Source: Pirellulales bacterium
GTDB lineage: Bacteria; Planctomycetota; Planctomycetia; Pirellulales; Thermoguttaceae
Direction of reading: 5' to 3'
Length of the DNA: 64,000 nt
NCBI GenBank assembly: GCA_016936015.1
Contig: JAFGPV010000035.1
Span: forward strand, 1 to 64,000
The notes beneath the pieces were generated by a model. The model was not told the DNA's origin and did not search any database. It saw only the letters and a list, made by a program, of their open reading frames with translations. Below, one piece after another: positions 28,337-36,972 of this stretch; within the stretch, counting starts at the first letter, position 1, and each line of letters opens with the position of its first letter. A program made the translations under genes and the position numbers.

Positions 28337-29575
28337 TCATTCATCCTCCACGCCGTTCATCGATTCGGCATCGCCGTTTTCCGCGGCGCCCTCCAATTGC
28401 GGGAGTTCTTCATCGGCTACGGTCGTTTCCGCGAGCAAATGCCGCGGCAGGAAGAAAAAGTTGGCAATCATCGTCGGAACGACTGCGCTGGCGATGACCG
28501 TCGCCACCAGAAAAGAATACTGTTGCTTGGTGATAATCTCATGCGTTAGCCCGTAGAGAGCGGAAATCGTGCCGAACGTTAGTCCGGTGGACATCAACAG
28601 CGTGTAGTACCAGCGTTCCTTGCGTTCCTTCCGGAACATCCCGATGACGGGGAACAGTCCGAAAATCTTGGAAACGACTTTTCCGGCAAAAAGCACGAAG
28701 AACACGAGTGGAGCGGATAGCAATGCCGGCAAGGAAACCAGCGAACCGGCCCGGAGAAAGTAAAAAGGCGTGAGGAAACCGATCGTCAGGGTCCGCAACC
28801 GGCGGACGTAGAAATGATCCCGGCCGATCGTCCGGGCGAGCACCATTCCCGCAATATAGGCCGGCAGCACGGCTTCGCTTCCCGCCCAGAGCGCCAACGC
28901 GCCGAGCCCGCACAGGATGAACAATATCCATTTTGTCCGGATGGCGGCCGTGCGGTTGCCGTACCAGGCGATCAGGCGTGAAGTGATGGAAGGCAGAAGC
29001 ATGAGCACGGCTGCACAAACTCCTACGAAAACGGCCGTCCGATAGGTGAACGGAGCGAACAGCAACCCGAGCGCAATGACCGTTCCCAGATCATTGACGA
29101 AACATGCGCCGAGGATGCCTTTGCCGTATTCGGTCTTGTTGAAACCCGATTCGAGCATTACCGCATAGACGACGGCCATCGACGTGGTGGAAAGGGCGAT
29201 CCCGGCCAGCCAGCTCGACGCGCCGTCCCATCCCAAAACAAACCTTGCCAAGGCGGCGCAACCCAAAAACGGCGCAAGGAAGCCGAGCGATCCGACGACC
29301 AAGACCTCGCGCAGTTTGGTTTTCATGGCGTCCGGATCAAGCTCCGCGCCGGCGAGAAAAGTCAAGAGAACTGCGCCGATGGACGCAACGAATCGGAGCC
29401 ATTCGAGATTTGCGCCGAGTGCGTCGGGCTGAAGGAATTGGTCGGCGGCAAATGCCGCCGCCATGCCCACGCAGATCTCCACCAACGCCATTGAGATCCG
29501 CAAGTGGCTGGCCAACATGGTGGACACGACGGCAAGGGCCAGCCAAACCGCCGCAACCGTATAAGCATGTTCCAT
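28337..29575 (-). CDS. CPA2-type cation:proton antiporter under fluoride riboswitch control
   Basis: 412 residues, about 11-12 membrane helices. AVLLTFLAGAELDPD and the Asn161-Asp162 pair (ACFVNDLGTV) mark the ion-binding core of the Kef/NapA (CPA2) superfamily; the ND pair rather than DD is typical of electroneutral exchangers. No TrkA-N regulatory domain is present; the tail is acidic. The leader (29594-29714) is a fluoride riboswitch plus terminator, so expression should rise with fluoride. It may export fluoride itself or correct pH and ion balance under fluoride stress (inference). A strong ribosome site, CGGAGGAA, precedes ATG. Confidence 0.88.
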   Translation of the reverse strand: MEHAYTVAAVWLALAVVSTMLASHLRISMALVEICVGMAAAFAADQFLQPDALGANLEWLRFVASIGAVLLTFLAGAELDPDAMKTKLREVLVVGSLGFLAPFLGCAALARFVLGWDGASSWLAGIALSTTSMAVVYAVMLESGFNKTEYGKGILGACFVNDLGTVIALGLLFAPFTYRTAVFVGVCAAVLMLLPSITSRLIAWYGNRTAAIRTKWILFILCGLGALALWAGSEAVLPAYIAGMVLARTIGRDHFYVRRLRTLTIGFLTPFYFLRAGSLVSLPALLSAPLVFFVLFAGKVVSKIFGLFPVIGMFRKERKERWYYTLLMSTGLTFGTISALYGLTHEIITKQQYSFLVATVIASAVVPTMIANFFFLPRHLLAETTVADEELPQLEGAAENGDAESMNGVEDE

Positions 29576-29593
29576 CGCTGTTCCTCCGTACCA

Positions 29594-29616
29594 ATAAAAA
29601 ACCCGCCTCTCGGCGG
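29594..29616 (-). terminator. Rho-independent terminator in the antiporter leader
   Basis: On the minus strand CCCGCC-GAGA-GGCGGG is followed by TTTTTT. It lies directly upstream of the ribosome site of the antiporter gene, so it is the expression platform of the fluoride riboswitch rather than a gene end. Confidence 0.85.
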
Positions 29617-29650
29617 GGTTTGTCGGTACAGAGGTCCGACCCCTGCCGTG

Positions 29651-29714
29651 AGGGCAACGCGGCAGGAGTCATCAGCCCGGTATCGGGCAATTTCGCGGGG
29701 GACTCCATCCCCTT
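29651..29714 (-). promoter_or_regulatory. Fluoride riboswitch (crcB motif)
   Basis: On the minus strand GGGGATGGAGTCCCCC is followed by GCGAAATTGCCCGATACCGGGCTGATGACTCCTGCCG (shown in parts: GGAGTC pairs with GACTCC as P1; GCCCG pairs with CGGGC as the second stem; 5' GGGG can pair with CCCC as the pseudoknot). The invariant GGCTGATG and CTCCT elements match the known fluoride aptamer. Two small hairpins and a terminator follow before the antiporter start. Confidence 0.92.
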
Positions 29715-29957
29715 CACATCCTCAATATTTTTACTTTTTCTTACTTGATCCGTCAAGAGCTGTTTTCGTGTCCCGCCTCATGGCTCCTATGCATCCAAGC
29801 CGATTTGCCGAAGCGACTGTGTTCTTTGCAGTTTTTTCTGAAGTGACGGAAGTATCTTCCGCGGGATCATCCGATTTGGTTTTCGCTCGGTACGATGCTT
29901 CCCCATATTTTTGAAGGCACTTCTACACTATATTGGCACTCTGACGGCCGTTGTTCT

Positions 29958-32189
29958 TCACCGCCCCGGCCGGTCCTCGGAATCTTTCGCCCAATCCGGA
30001 TTCGGCTCCGGCCCCATCTTCAAGACCAATTCTCCCCCGGCGGTCAATTCGTCGTGGGTCAGCCAGGAGCGGCTAATCGGTTTGCCGTTGAGCGTGGCCG
30101 ATTGGATGTACACGTTTTTCGGCGAATTGTTCTCTGCGATGATCGTGAACTCACGGCCTTTCTGGTATTGCAAATCGAGCCGGATGGTCGCCCGGTCCAC
30201 CGCGGGGCTGCCCAGCACGTAAACGCCGGCTGCCGGATTGACCGGATAGAAGCCCATCGCGCTTAGCACGTACCACGCCGACATCTGGCCGCAGTCGTCG
30301 TTGCCGCAGATCCCGTCGGTTTGGTTGCTGTAGAGGGTTTTCATAATGTCGCGGACCCGGGCTTGCGTTTTCCACGGGGCACCGGCGTAGTTGTACAGGT
30401 ACGCCACGTGATGGCACGGCTCGTTGCCGTGGACGTACTGGCCGACGAGGCCCGTCAGGTCGGGGATGTTGGCCAGCAGGCCGGATTGCTCGGCGTACAT
30501 CTGATCCAGCTTGTCGATGAATTTCCGGTCGCCGCCGATCAGGCCGATCAAGCCCGGCACGTCCTGCGGCACGAACCAGGTGTAGTTCCACGAGGTGGCT
30601 TCCGTGTAATCCTCCCAAACCAATTGCCGGGGATCAAACGGCTCGCGCCACCTGCCCTCGGCGGTCTTCCCTTGCATGAATCCATTGGCCGGGTTCAGTA
30701 AGTGCCGGTAGTTGGCCCCCCGCTCGGCAAAGAGCTTGGCGTCCTCCATTTTTCCCAGCCGCCGGGCCATGTCTGCAATGCACCAGTCGTCATAGGCGTA
30801 CTCGAGGCTCCGCGAGACGGACTGCTTGTCCTTGCCGGTCGGAATATAGCCATACTGCCGGTATTCGTTCAAAAAGTTGCGGTCCTGCATCATGCTGTCG
30901 CGCATGGCCTGGTAGGCGGCCTCGGCGTCGAACCGCCGGAACCCCTTGGCGTACGCCTCGGCGATCACCGGGATGGAATGGATCCCGATCATGCACCAGG
31001 TCTCGTTGCCCGCCAGCGACCACACGGGCAGGCAGTGCTGGTTGAACTGCCGGTAGTGCGCCAACATGCTGCCGACGAAATCGTCCACCCGTTGCGGCTG
31101 GATGATCGTCAGCAGCGGGTGCTCGGCCCGGAACGTGTCCCAGAGCGAGAAGGTGCAGTAGTTCTGGAAGCCCTCGTTCGGATGGACCTGGTGGTCGAGT
31201 CCCCGATACGTCCCGTCCGCATCGTTAAAGAGCGTGGGGGCCAGGCAGGCGTGGTACAGGGCCGTGTAAAACGTCTCCCGCACCGCCGGATCGCCGGTCT
31301 CGATCTCGATCTTTCCGAGCACGTCGTTCCAAGCCTTCCCGGCGGCGGCGGCGGTCGCGCCGAAATCCCAGTCGGGAATCTCGGCCGCCAGGTTCTTTCG
31401 CGCGCCTTCCACGCTGACGGCCGAAAGGCCGATCTTCATCAGCACGGGCTTGGCCGGGTCGTTGAAATCGAGTACCGCCTGCACGTTAGTCCCTTTGCCT
31501 GCGCGTGTGCCTTCGGCAACCGGCTTGCCGTCCACTTCGATATGAACCGCGTCGAAGGGCCGCGAGAACTCGGCCACGAAATAGAACGTCTTGTCGGCCG
31601 CCCAGCCGTGGCTGCGGCGGTAGCCGCTCACGACGGTGTTGCTCTCGGCCTTGAATTCGCATTCGGCCGGATTGTTCATGATCCCCCGCGCCAAGTCGAA
31701 CGCCAGGTGTGCCGGCTGGCCCTCGGGAAAATGATAGCGGTGGAAGCCCGCGCGGGCCATGGCGGTCAATTCCGCCTTGATCTTGGGATTGCTGAAGACG
31801 ACCGAGTAGTACCCGGGCCGGGCCTTTTCGTTTTCATGCGAAAAGGCCAGGCGATAACCGTCCTTTGCCGGTGCAACCTCGCCGGATAGCGGTGTGACGC
31901 GGATATCGCCCAAATCGCCGCAGCCGGTGCCGGAGAGATGCGTGTGGCTGAAGCCCAAGATCGCCGGATCGGAATAATGATAGCCCGAGCAGCCGTCCCA
32001 GGTGCCCAACCGGGTGTCGGGACTAAGCTGCACCATGCCGAAGGGGACCGTGGCCCCGGGATAAACGTGTCCGTGGGCGTTGGTGCCGATCAATGGATTG
32101 ACCGAATCGACGGGCCTTGGCTCGGTGGAGAATCCGCCGAGGGCCGTGATGGAGATAATTGCCGTTGCGCCGAACCATTTGAAGAACAT
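29958..32189 (-). CDS. Glycoside hydrolase family 92 (alpha-mannosidase), exported
   Basis: 743 residues, signal peptide at the N-terminus. SVNPLIGTNAHGHVYPGATVPFGMVQLSPDT and GCSGYHYSDPAILGFSHTHLSGTGC are the GH92 opening; GNDDCGQMSAWYVLSAMGFYPV carries the Ca2+/catalytic Asp-Asp region. The family removes alpha-linked mannose (usually alpha-1,2) with inversion and needs calcium. It would act in the periplasm on mannoproteins or mannans. It is last in an apparent operon with a ROK sugar kinase (68 bases upstream) and an FHS permease, so the freed sugar may be imported and phosphorylated. Confidence 0.93.
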   Translation of the reverse strand: MFFKWFGATAIISITALGGFSTEPRPVDSVNPLIGTNAHGHVYPGATVPFGMVQLSPDTRLGTWDGCSGYHYSDPAILGFSHTHLSGTGCGDLGDIRVTPLSGEVAPAKDGYRLAFSHENEKARPGYYSVVFSNPKIKAELTAMARAGFHRYHFPEGQPAHLAFDLARGIMNNPAECEFKAESNTVVSGYRRSHGWAADKTFYFVAEFSRPFDAVHIEVDGKPVAEGTRAGKGTNVQAVLDFNDPAKPVLMKIGLSAVSVEGARKNLAAEIPDWDFGATAAAAGKAWNDVLGKIEIETGDPAVRETFYTALYHACLAPTLFNDADGTYRGLDHQVHPNEGFQNYCTFSLWDTFRAEHPLLTIIQPQRVDDFVGSMLAHYRQFNQHCLPVWSLAGNETWCMIGIHSIPVIAEAYAKGFRRFDAEAAYQAMRDSMMQDRNFLNEYRQYGYIPTGKDKQSVSRSLEYAYDDWCIADMARRLGKMEDAKLFAERGANYRHLLNPANGFMQGKTAEGRWREPFDPRQLVWEDYTEATSWNYTWFVPQDVPGLIGLIGGDRKFIDKLDQMYAEQSGLLANIPDLTGLVGQYVHGNEPCHHVAYLYNYAGAPWKTQARVRDIMKTLYSNQTDGICGNDDCGQMSAWYVLSAMGFYPVNPAAGVYVLGSPAVDRATIRLDLQYQKGREFTIIAENNSPKNVYIQSATLNGKPISRSWLTHDELTAGGELVLKMGPEPNPDWAKDSEDRPGR

Positions 32190-32207
32190 CTGAAATACTC
32201 CGTAGTT

Positions 32208-32234
32208 TGCCCGGCCGCTTGCGGCCGGCGTTCT
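32208..32234. repeat. Half family D palindrome between the ROK and GH92 genes
   Basis: GCCCGGCCGCTTGCGGCCGG CGTT matches the right half of the element at 14398-14480. It lies in the 68-base gap. Confidence 0.55.
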
Positions 32235-32257
32235 GAGACGGTGCCATAAGGACCAGT

Positions 32258-33367
32258 TTATCGGACCGCTTCCAAGGCGTGCAAGGCGAAGGCATATGCT
32301 CCGACGGCCACCGCCCGGCTGGTGCCCAACCGGGAAAGGCCCACGCCAATCCGTTTCAGCGGGTCGTAGAACACTTTGCGATCCGTGCCAGGCACGGCGA
32401 TTTCCCGCGCCTCGCCCCGCAGGAACGCGGCCCGCTGCGTTTCGTCTTCGAGATTGAAGGCCTTCAGTTCCATACGGGGGATTTTTCGGCCGTCCAACGA
32501 GGCGATGGTGCCATTCATCTCTTCGACCAATCGCGGGAGAAAGAAGCGAGAAGCCGCCGAAAGCCCCCCGCCGATCACGACCAGGCCGTCGATCAGGGTC
32601 ATCGCGTTGGCCAGGGCGTCGCCGACCGTTTCGCCCAATTCCTCGAAGGCGCGGATCGCCGCCGGGCGATCCCCTCCGTCCGAACCGCAGGCAAACTCAT
32701 AGATCTCCTTCGGCGACGGCGGGCTGACGTGCCGCGTGCGGCAGTGTGCGAGATAGACCCGTTGCACCGCTCGGATGCTGGCCCCCTCCTCGACAAACGC
32801 CTGGGGGTGCAATTTCCCGCGCATGTCCCAGATTTCGGCGGCCGCCCCGTTGTCGCCGAGGAAGAGTTCCCCCCGGCGGACAATTCCCCCCCCAAAGCCC
32901 GTACCGAGCGTGATGCCGAAGAGATTTTCATACCGCTTTTTGCTCCCCGCCGCCTGCAGCTTGGCGTTGACCTCCGGCAGCAGTCCCGCGATGGCTTCGC
33001 CGTAAGCGAACAGGTCGCCGTCGTTGTTGATGAACGTGGGCAGCCCGAACTTCGCTTCCAGAAAAGGGCCGAGCGGGACGCCGCCCCGGAAGCCGGGCAG
33101 GTTCCCCAAGTCGCCGATAATGCCCGCCGTGTAATCGGCCGGACCGGGAAACGCGAAGCTGATGGCCGCGGGCGGCTGCGGTAAACGATCCCGCACCTGC
33201 GAAAAACCCTGTACCAGGGTTTCCAGGCACAGCGGGAGGTCCTGGGCGTTCGAGGGGAGCGTGATCGGCTCGACGACCTCCCGGTTGGCCCGGATCGCGG
33301 AGAAAACGAAATTCGTTCCCCCGGCGTCCAGCGTCATCACGATGCGGGGATCGGAGTTGGTTGACAT
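32258..33367 (-). CDS. ROK family sugar kinase
   Basis: 369 residues. DAGGTNFVFS (phosphate-1), FINNDGDLFAYGE (catalytic Asp region), LGTGFGGGIV and VVIGGGLS are the ROK/ASKHA signatures. The Cys-rich zinc motif C-G-x-x-G-C-x-E usual in ROK kinases is missing; MRGKLHPQAFVEEGAS stands in its place. It probably phosphorylates glucose, mannose or a related hexose from ATP in the cytoplasm. The permease gene upstream ends 24 bases away, so the two are co-transcribed. Confidence 0.85.
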   Translation of the reverse strand: MSTNSDPRIVMTLDAGGTNFVFSAIRANREVVEPITLPSNAQDLPLCLETLVQGFSQVRDRLPQPPAAISFAFPGPADYTAGIIGDLGNLPGFRGGVPLGPFLEAKFGLPTFINNDGDLFAYGEAIAGLLPEVNAKLQAAGSKKRYENLFGITLGTGFGGGIVRRGELFLGDNGAAAEIWDMRGKLHPQAFVEEGASIRAVQRVYLAHCRTRHVSPPSPKEIYEFACGSDGGDRPAAIRAFEELGETVGDALANAMTLIDGLVVIGGGLSAASRFFLPRLVEEMNGTIASLDGRKIPRMELKAFNLEDETQRAAFLRGEAREIAVPGTDRKVFYDPLKRIGVGLSRLGTSRAVAVGAYAFALHALEAVR

Positions 33368-33391
33368 CGCGCGATTCCTCTTTCAAAGCAG

Positions 33392-34678
33392 TTAGGCTTG
33401 TGCCGGCGACCGACCGCCTCGGAGGGACAACAACAGCAGATAAGCGAAGCAGGCCGTGGGCACGATAAAGGCGATGGTTCCCAGGCGCCAGTCGAACAGT
33501 TGGCTCATGAGCAAGGGGATCAAAGCGCCGCCGGAAATGGCCATACACATCAGGCCGGAAAGCTCGTTCGCGCACTCGGGCTTTTCCTCGACCGTAATTG
33601 AGAACAGCAGCGGCCAGATGTTGGCGAATCCGAGGGCCCCCGCGACGACGCCGCCCACGGCGACGATTTTGTTGTCCCCCATCAGGGCGACGCACCCGAG
33701 AACACCGAGCAGCGCCGAAATGCGGAAGAAGATGCGGGGACTTAAAAAGGAGAGGACGACGCCGCCGCCGATTCGGCCGACGGTCAAGAGCAGAAAAAAC
33801 ATTGTAGGGCCGAGCGTATTCGCCAAATCGACCGTCTTTTGATACTCTTGGATGACGGCCGGATCGGTTAATGGTTCCTCATGGCCGGTTTGAGGGTTAT
33901 ATTTCAAAAGCAAGACGGGTTTTCCTTCTCGATCGATTTTATCCACGCGGACTTCTTTGAACTCGGAATTGATGACACCCGTCAGTGTCGGCTCTAAAAA
34001 CCGGGCCATGCAAACCTCCGCCCCAACGTAGAGGAAAATTCCCAACACGGCCAGAAAAAAAATGGGTTGCGCCAAAAGGCCAAGACTCGAACCGATGCTG
34101 GGGGGCACCTCGGCCTTGGTCTCGTTGACCTTCAGGAGGGCCACCGCCGCGAAAGCCACTACCATGAAGGCGAAATAGACCGGAAAAACCCCACGCCATT
34201 TCATGGCGGTTAAAAAAGCAATCGCTCCGATCAGAACGGGCATGAAGGTGGACGCCGTACTGCCGATGCCTTTGATTCCTTGGGCGAAACTCAGGTTTTT
34301 GCTGTAGGCCCCCGAGGGGCTTACGTCCCGCATGATCGGATTGCCCGCCACCTGCAGAAAAGTCGTGCCGATACCCAGCAGGAAAATACAGCCCAGCAGA
34401 AGTGCAAAATGGGGTAAAGACAATGCGGGAATGAACACGGCGAAGGCGTTCAGCCCCAGTCCCAGAAGCAATAGGTTCTTTTTTCCGATGCGAGCGGCCA
34501 ACAAGCCTCCCGGTACGCTGAATGCGGCGAAGGCAATGAAGACGAAAAACGACAACAAGGTCGCCATGACGTTGCTGATCTTGTAGTCGTTCTTCACCGC
34601 GTTGGACAGCGGTCCCATCGCGTCGGCGACGCCCATCACGAAAAAAGCCAAAAAGATCGGGAGAGTTTTGTATTTCAT
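33392..34678 (-). CDS. MFS sugar permease (FHS/fucose-permease type)
   Basis: 428 residues, 12 membrane helices. The opening LPIFLAFFVMGVADAMGPLSNAVKNDY and the loop KNLSFAQGIKGIGSTASTFMPVL resemble the fucose:H+ symporter family. A hydrophilic insert of about 50 residues (FKEVRVDKIDREGKP ... VIQEYQKTVDLANTL) lies between helices 7 and 8 of the predicted topology. Likely imports a hexose by proton symport. It heads the permease-kinase-mannosidase operon. Nothing else is seen in 34679-34921. Confidence 0.85.
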   Translation of the reverse strand: MKYKTLPIFLAFFVMGVADAMGPLSNAVKNDYKISNVMATLLSFFVFIAFAAFSVPGGLLAARIGKKNLLLLGLGLNAFAVFIPALSLPHFALLLGCIFLLGIGTTFLQVAGNPIMRDVSPSGAYSKNLSFAQGIKGIGSTASTFMPVLIGAIAFLTAMKWRGVFPVYFAFMVVAFAAVALLKVNETKAEVPPSIGSSLGLLAQPIFFLAVLGIFLYVGAEVCMARFLEPTLTGVINSEFKEVRVDKIDREGKPVLLLKYNPQTGHEEPLTDPAVIQEYQKTVDLANTLGPTMFFLLLTVGRIGGGVVLSFLSPRIFFRISALLGVLGCVALMGDNKIVAVGGVVAGALGFANIWPLLFSITVEEKPECANELSGLMCMAISGGALIPLLMSQLFDWRLGTIAFIVPTACFAYLLLLSLRGGRSPAQA

Positions 34679-34921
34679 GCCGTGAACTGTAAGGCCGAAG
34701 GAAAGAGGACCGGGAAGCCCCGATCGGAAAGAGGCCGATTTTCATCGTGCTCCGCTCAAATCCGATCGGGTTTTTTAACGCGCAGACGTAAACCGCCTGC
34801 CTCAAGAAAGGATTATAAGTGATCCTCTACCAAAAAAGAAGAGAACTCAACTGTGCGGACCGCTGGAATTCGGTGATTTCTCAGGCATCGGGCCGGCGTT
34901 TGAAGAATGCCAGATGCCCCC

Positions 34922-35419
34922 TTAACCACGGTTGACTTTGAGGGCGGCGTTGGTTTGCGCCTTTTTCGGCGCGGCAACGGATTCCTCGGCTTGATCGTCC
35001 GACTTGTTTTTTCGCTCGGCACGGCACTCTGCCAACTCTTCCTTGATGAATTTCTCCACCGCCTCGACGCTCTGACTGCCGACGAGTTTCCGGCGGAACC
35101 AACCCTTGCGTGTTTTTCGATAGATGACCAACTGCGGCACCGGGCCGCCCTTGGTAATCTGCCGGGCGAGTTTCTGCTCCCGGTCCGCATCGACCATGGC
35201 AAAAGAGACCTTCCGGAACAGCCCGTGCCGGCGGACCTTGGGCAGTACCGTCTTCTTCATGGTCTGGCACGGCCCGCACCACTCGGTGCTGACCATCACG
35301 ACCAGCGGTTTTCCCGTATCGATCATCTTCTGATGGGCAGCCGCGTAACTCTCACCGGTATCGGTCCCTGAGGCCATCACGGTCAACTGAACAAGGGCAG
35401 TGCAGAAATGCAGCATCAT
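34922..35419 (-). CDS. Thioredoxin-like protein with WCGPC
   Basis: 165 residues. A hydrophobic N-terminus (possible short signal peptide), then a thioredoxin fold: MVSTEWCGPCQTMKKTVLP with the redox pair, and GGPVPQLVIYRK containing the conserved cis-Pro. The C-terminal 40 residues are charged and Ala-rich. Probably an exported thiol-disulfide protein or a planctomycete thioredoxin variant; the partner is unknown. A second Met in frame (residue 15) is an alternative start. The 386-base gap upstream (35420-35805) is AT-rich and shows nothing assignable. Confidence 0.82.
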   Translation of the reverse strand: MMLHFCTALVQLTVMASGTDTGESYAAAHQKMIDTGKPLVVMVSTEWCGPCQTMKKTVLPKVRRHGLFRKVSFAMVDADREQKLARQITKGGPVPQLVIYRKTRKGWFRRKLVGSQSVEAVEKFIKEELAECRAERKNKSDDQAEESVAAPKKAQTNAALKVNRG

Positions 35420-35805
35420 CGCTCCGACTCCTGGTAAAGACTAAAAACAGTGACTGGGAAAGCCTTTAGGGGGGGCCAACTGGATCGGGAACCGGCATAA
35501 GGCGGGTTGGATTGCCGGTGGTCTTTCCCACGCAAAGCAGTCCGCAGTTTAGCGGAAAGATACCATTTGACAAGGGGAACGCCGCAAATATTTCGGATTA
35601 GTGAAATTAGTAAAAATATTTAATGAAAAATACTTTCGTTCATTTTCCTTGTCCCTTTCTCCCATTTTTCCTCCTCTGACAGGGGATTCTCATCCGCTAA
35701 ATATTTAATAGAAACCTTGACTGTTTGGATGGCCGACAATTGTTAAGACTCAGGATGCTGCGATATAATCGCTAAGTAGTTATTTAACAAGAAGTTCGGT
35801 GGATA

Positions 35806-36822
35806 ATGATGAAACTCCGGATCGGACTGGTCGGCTTGGGCGACGTGTGGCAGAGCCGCCACGCACCGGCCTTGCGGGCACTGGCTGATCGGTTCGAGGT
35901 GGAAGCGATTTGCGATCAGGTGGCCCATCGCGCAGAACAAGCGGCGGCGGAATTCGACGCCGATACGATGGATGGCTATCGCACGTTGGCCCAGCGCGAG
36001 GACATCGACGCGGTGATGATTCTCTCGCCGCAATGGTATGGGGCCTTGCCGATTCTGGCCGCCTGCCAGTCGGGCAAAGCCGTGTATTGTGCGGCCGGCC
36101 TGGATCTGGAGTTGGAAGAATCGGAGGAGGTGAAGCGCCGGGTGGAGGAAGCCGGCATCGCATTCATGGCCGAATTCCCGCGGCGGTTTGCCCCCGCCAC
36201 CTTGCGGTTGAAAGAACTAATCGCCACGCACCTGGGCGCTCCGCGGCTGATCTTCTGCCATCAGCGGTCGGCGGCCCCCGCGCCGAACCATTGTTTGCCG
36301 CCGCGCAGCCCGCATCATTTTTCCGCCCGGCACCTGGTCGAACTGGTCGATTGGTGCTGCTACCTCGTCGATCAGCCGCCGCGGCTGGTCACCGGCCTGA
36401 TGCACCGTACCGGCTGTGAAGCCACGGGCGACGACTACCAAATGATGAGTCTCGATTATTCCGATCCGTCAGCGCCGGGGACCGGGCCGGTGGCCCAGGT
36501 AAGCTGCGGGCGGTACATTCCCGCCGGGTGGAACGAGGCGACTACCTACCGCCCTTTGGCCGCCATGCAAATTTCCTGCGTAGGCGGAGTGGCGTTTGTC
36601 GATCTGCCGGCCTCGCTCATTTGGTTTGACGCGGCCGGCCGGCACCAGGAATCGCTCGAAACCGAGCGTCCGCTGGGCGAGCAACTGCTGATACACTTCT
36701 ACCGTTCGGTCACCAGCATCGTCCGCCGCAACGAAGATCTGGAAGACGCCTGCCGTGCGCTGAACATCGTGCTGCAGGCCCGACGCAGCCACCAGGAAGG
36801 CCGGCGGGTGGAACTGCCGTGA
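35806..36822 (+). CDS. Gfo/Idh/MocA family oxidoreductase
   Basis: 338 residues. Rossmann NAD(P) site RIGLVGLGDVWQSRHAPAL, then AVMILSPQWYGALPILAACQSGKAVYCAAG at the position of the family's EKP motif, which is altered here to CAAG, so the usual catalytic Lys is lacking. FMAEFPRRFAPA and a C-terminal beta-sheet domain follow. Many planctomycete paralogs act on sugars or inositols, but this one may be non-catalytic or use another residue. ATG ATG at the start; GGTGGA precedes it. It stands alone, with the antiporter following at 150 bases. Confidence 0.82.
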   Translation: MMKLRIGLVGLGDVWQSRHAPALRALADRFEVEAICDQVAHRAEQAAAEFDADTMDGYRTLAQREDIDAVMILSPQWYGALPILAACQSGKAVYCAAGLDLELEESEEVKRRVEEAGIAFMAEFPRRFAPATLRLKELIATHLGAPRLIFCHQRSAAPAPNHCLPPRSPHHFSARHLVELVDWCCYLVDQPPRLVTGLMHRTGCEATGDDYQMMSLDYSDPSAPGTGPVAQVSCGRYIPAGWNEATTYRPLAAMQISCVGGVAFVDLPASLIWFDAAGRHQESLETERPLGEQLLIHFYRSVTSIVRRNEDLEDACRALNIVLQARRSHQEGRRVELP

Positions 36823-36972
36823 AGGAGCGGAACTGGAAATCCAACCGAACGACAATTTTGCAACGGGCCTTGATTTTCTCCGTCAAATCGCTTCTTTTAT
36901 TGATTTTCACCATTGGACATTTCATCTTGAGGGGTTCCTGATCCCCCCCGATTTCTTCCCCGTGAGCATCCT

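Noticed and set aside
36823-36972. Possible riboswitch before the NhaD-like gene
   Set aside because: No conserved aptamer core or terminator could be seen.
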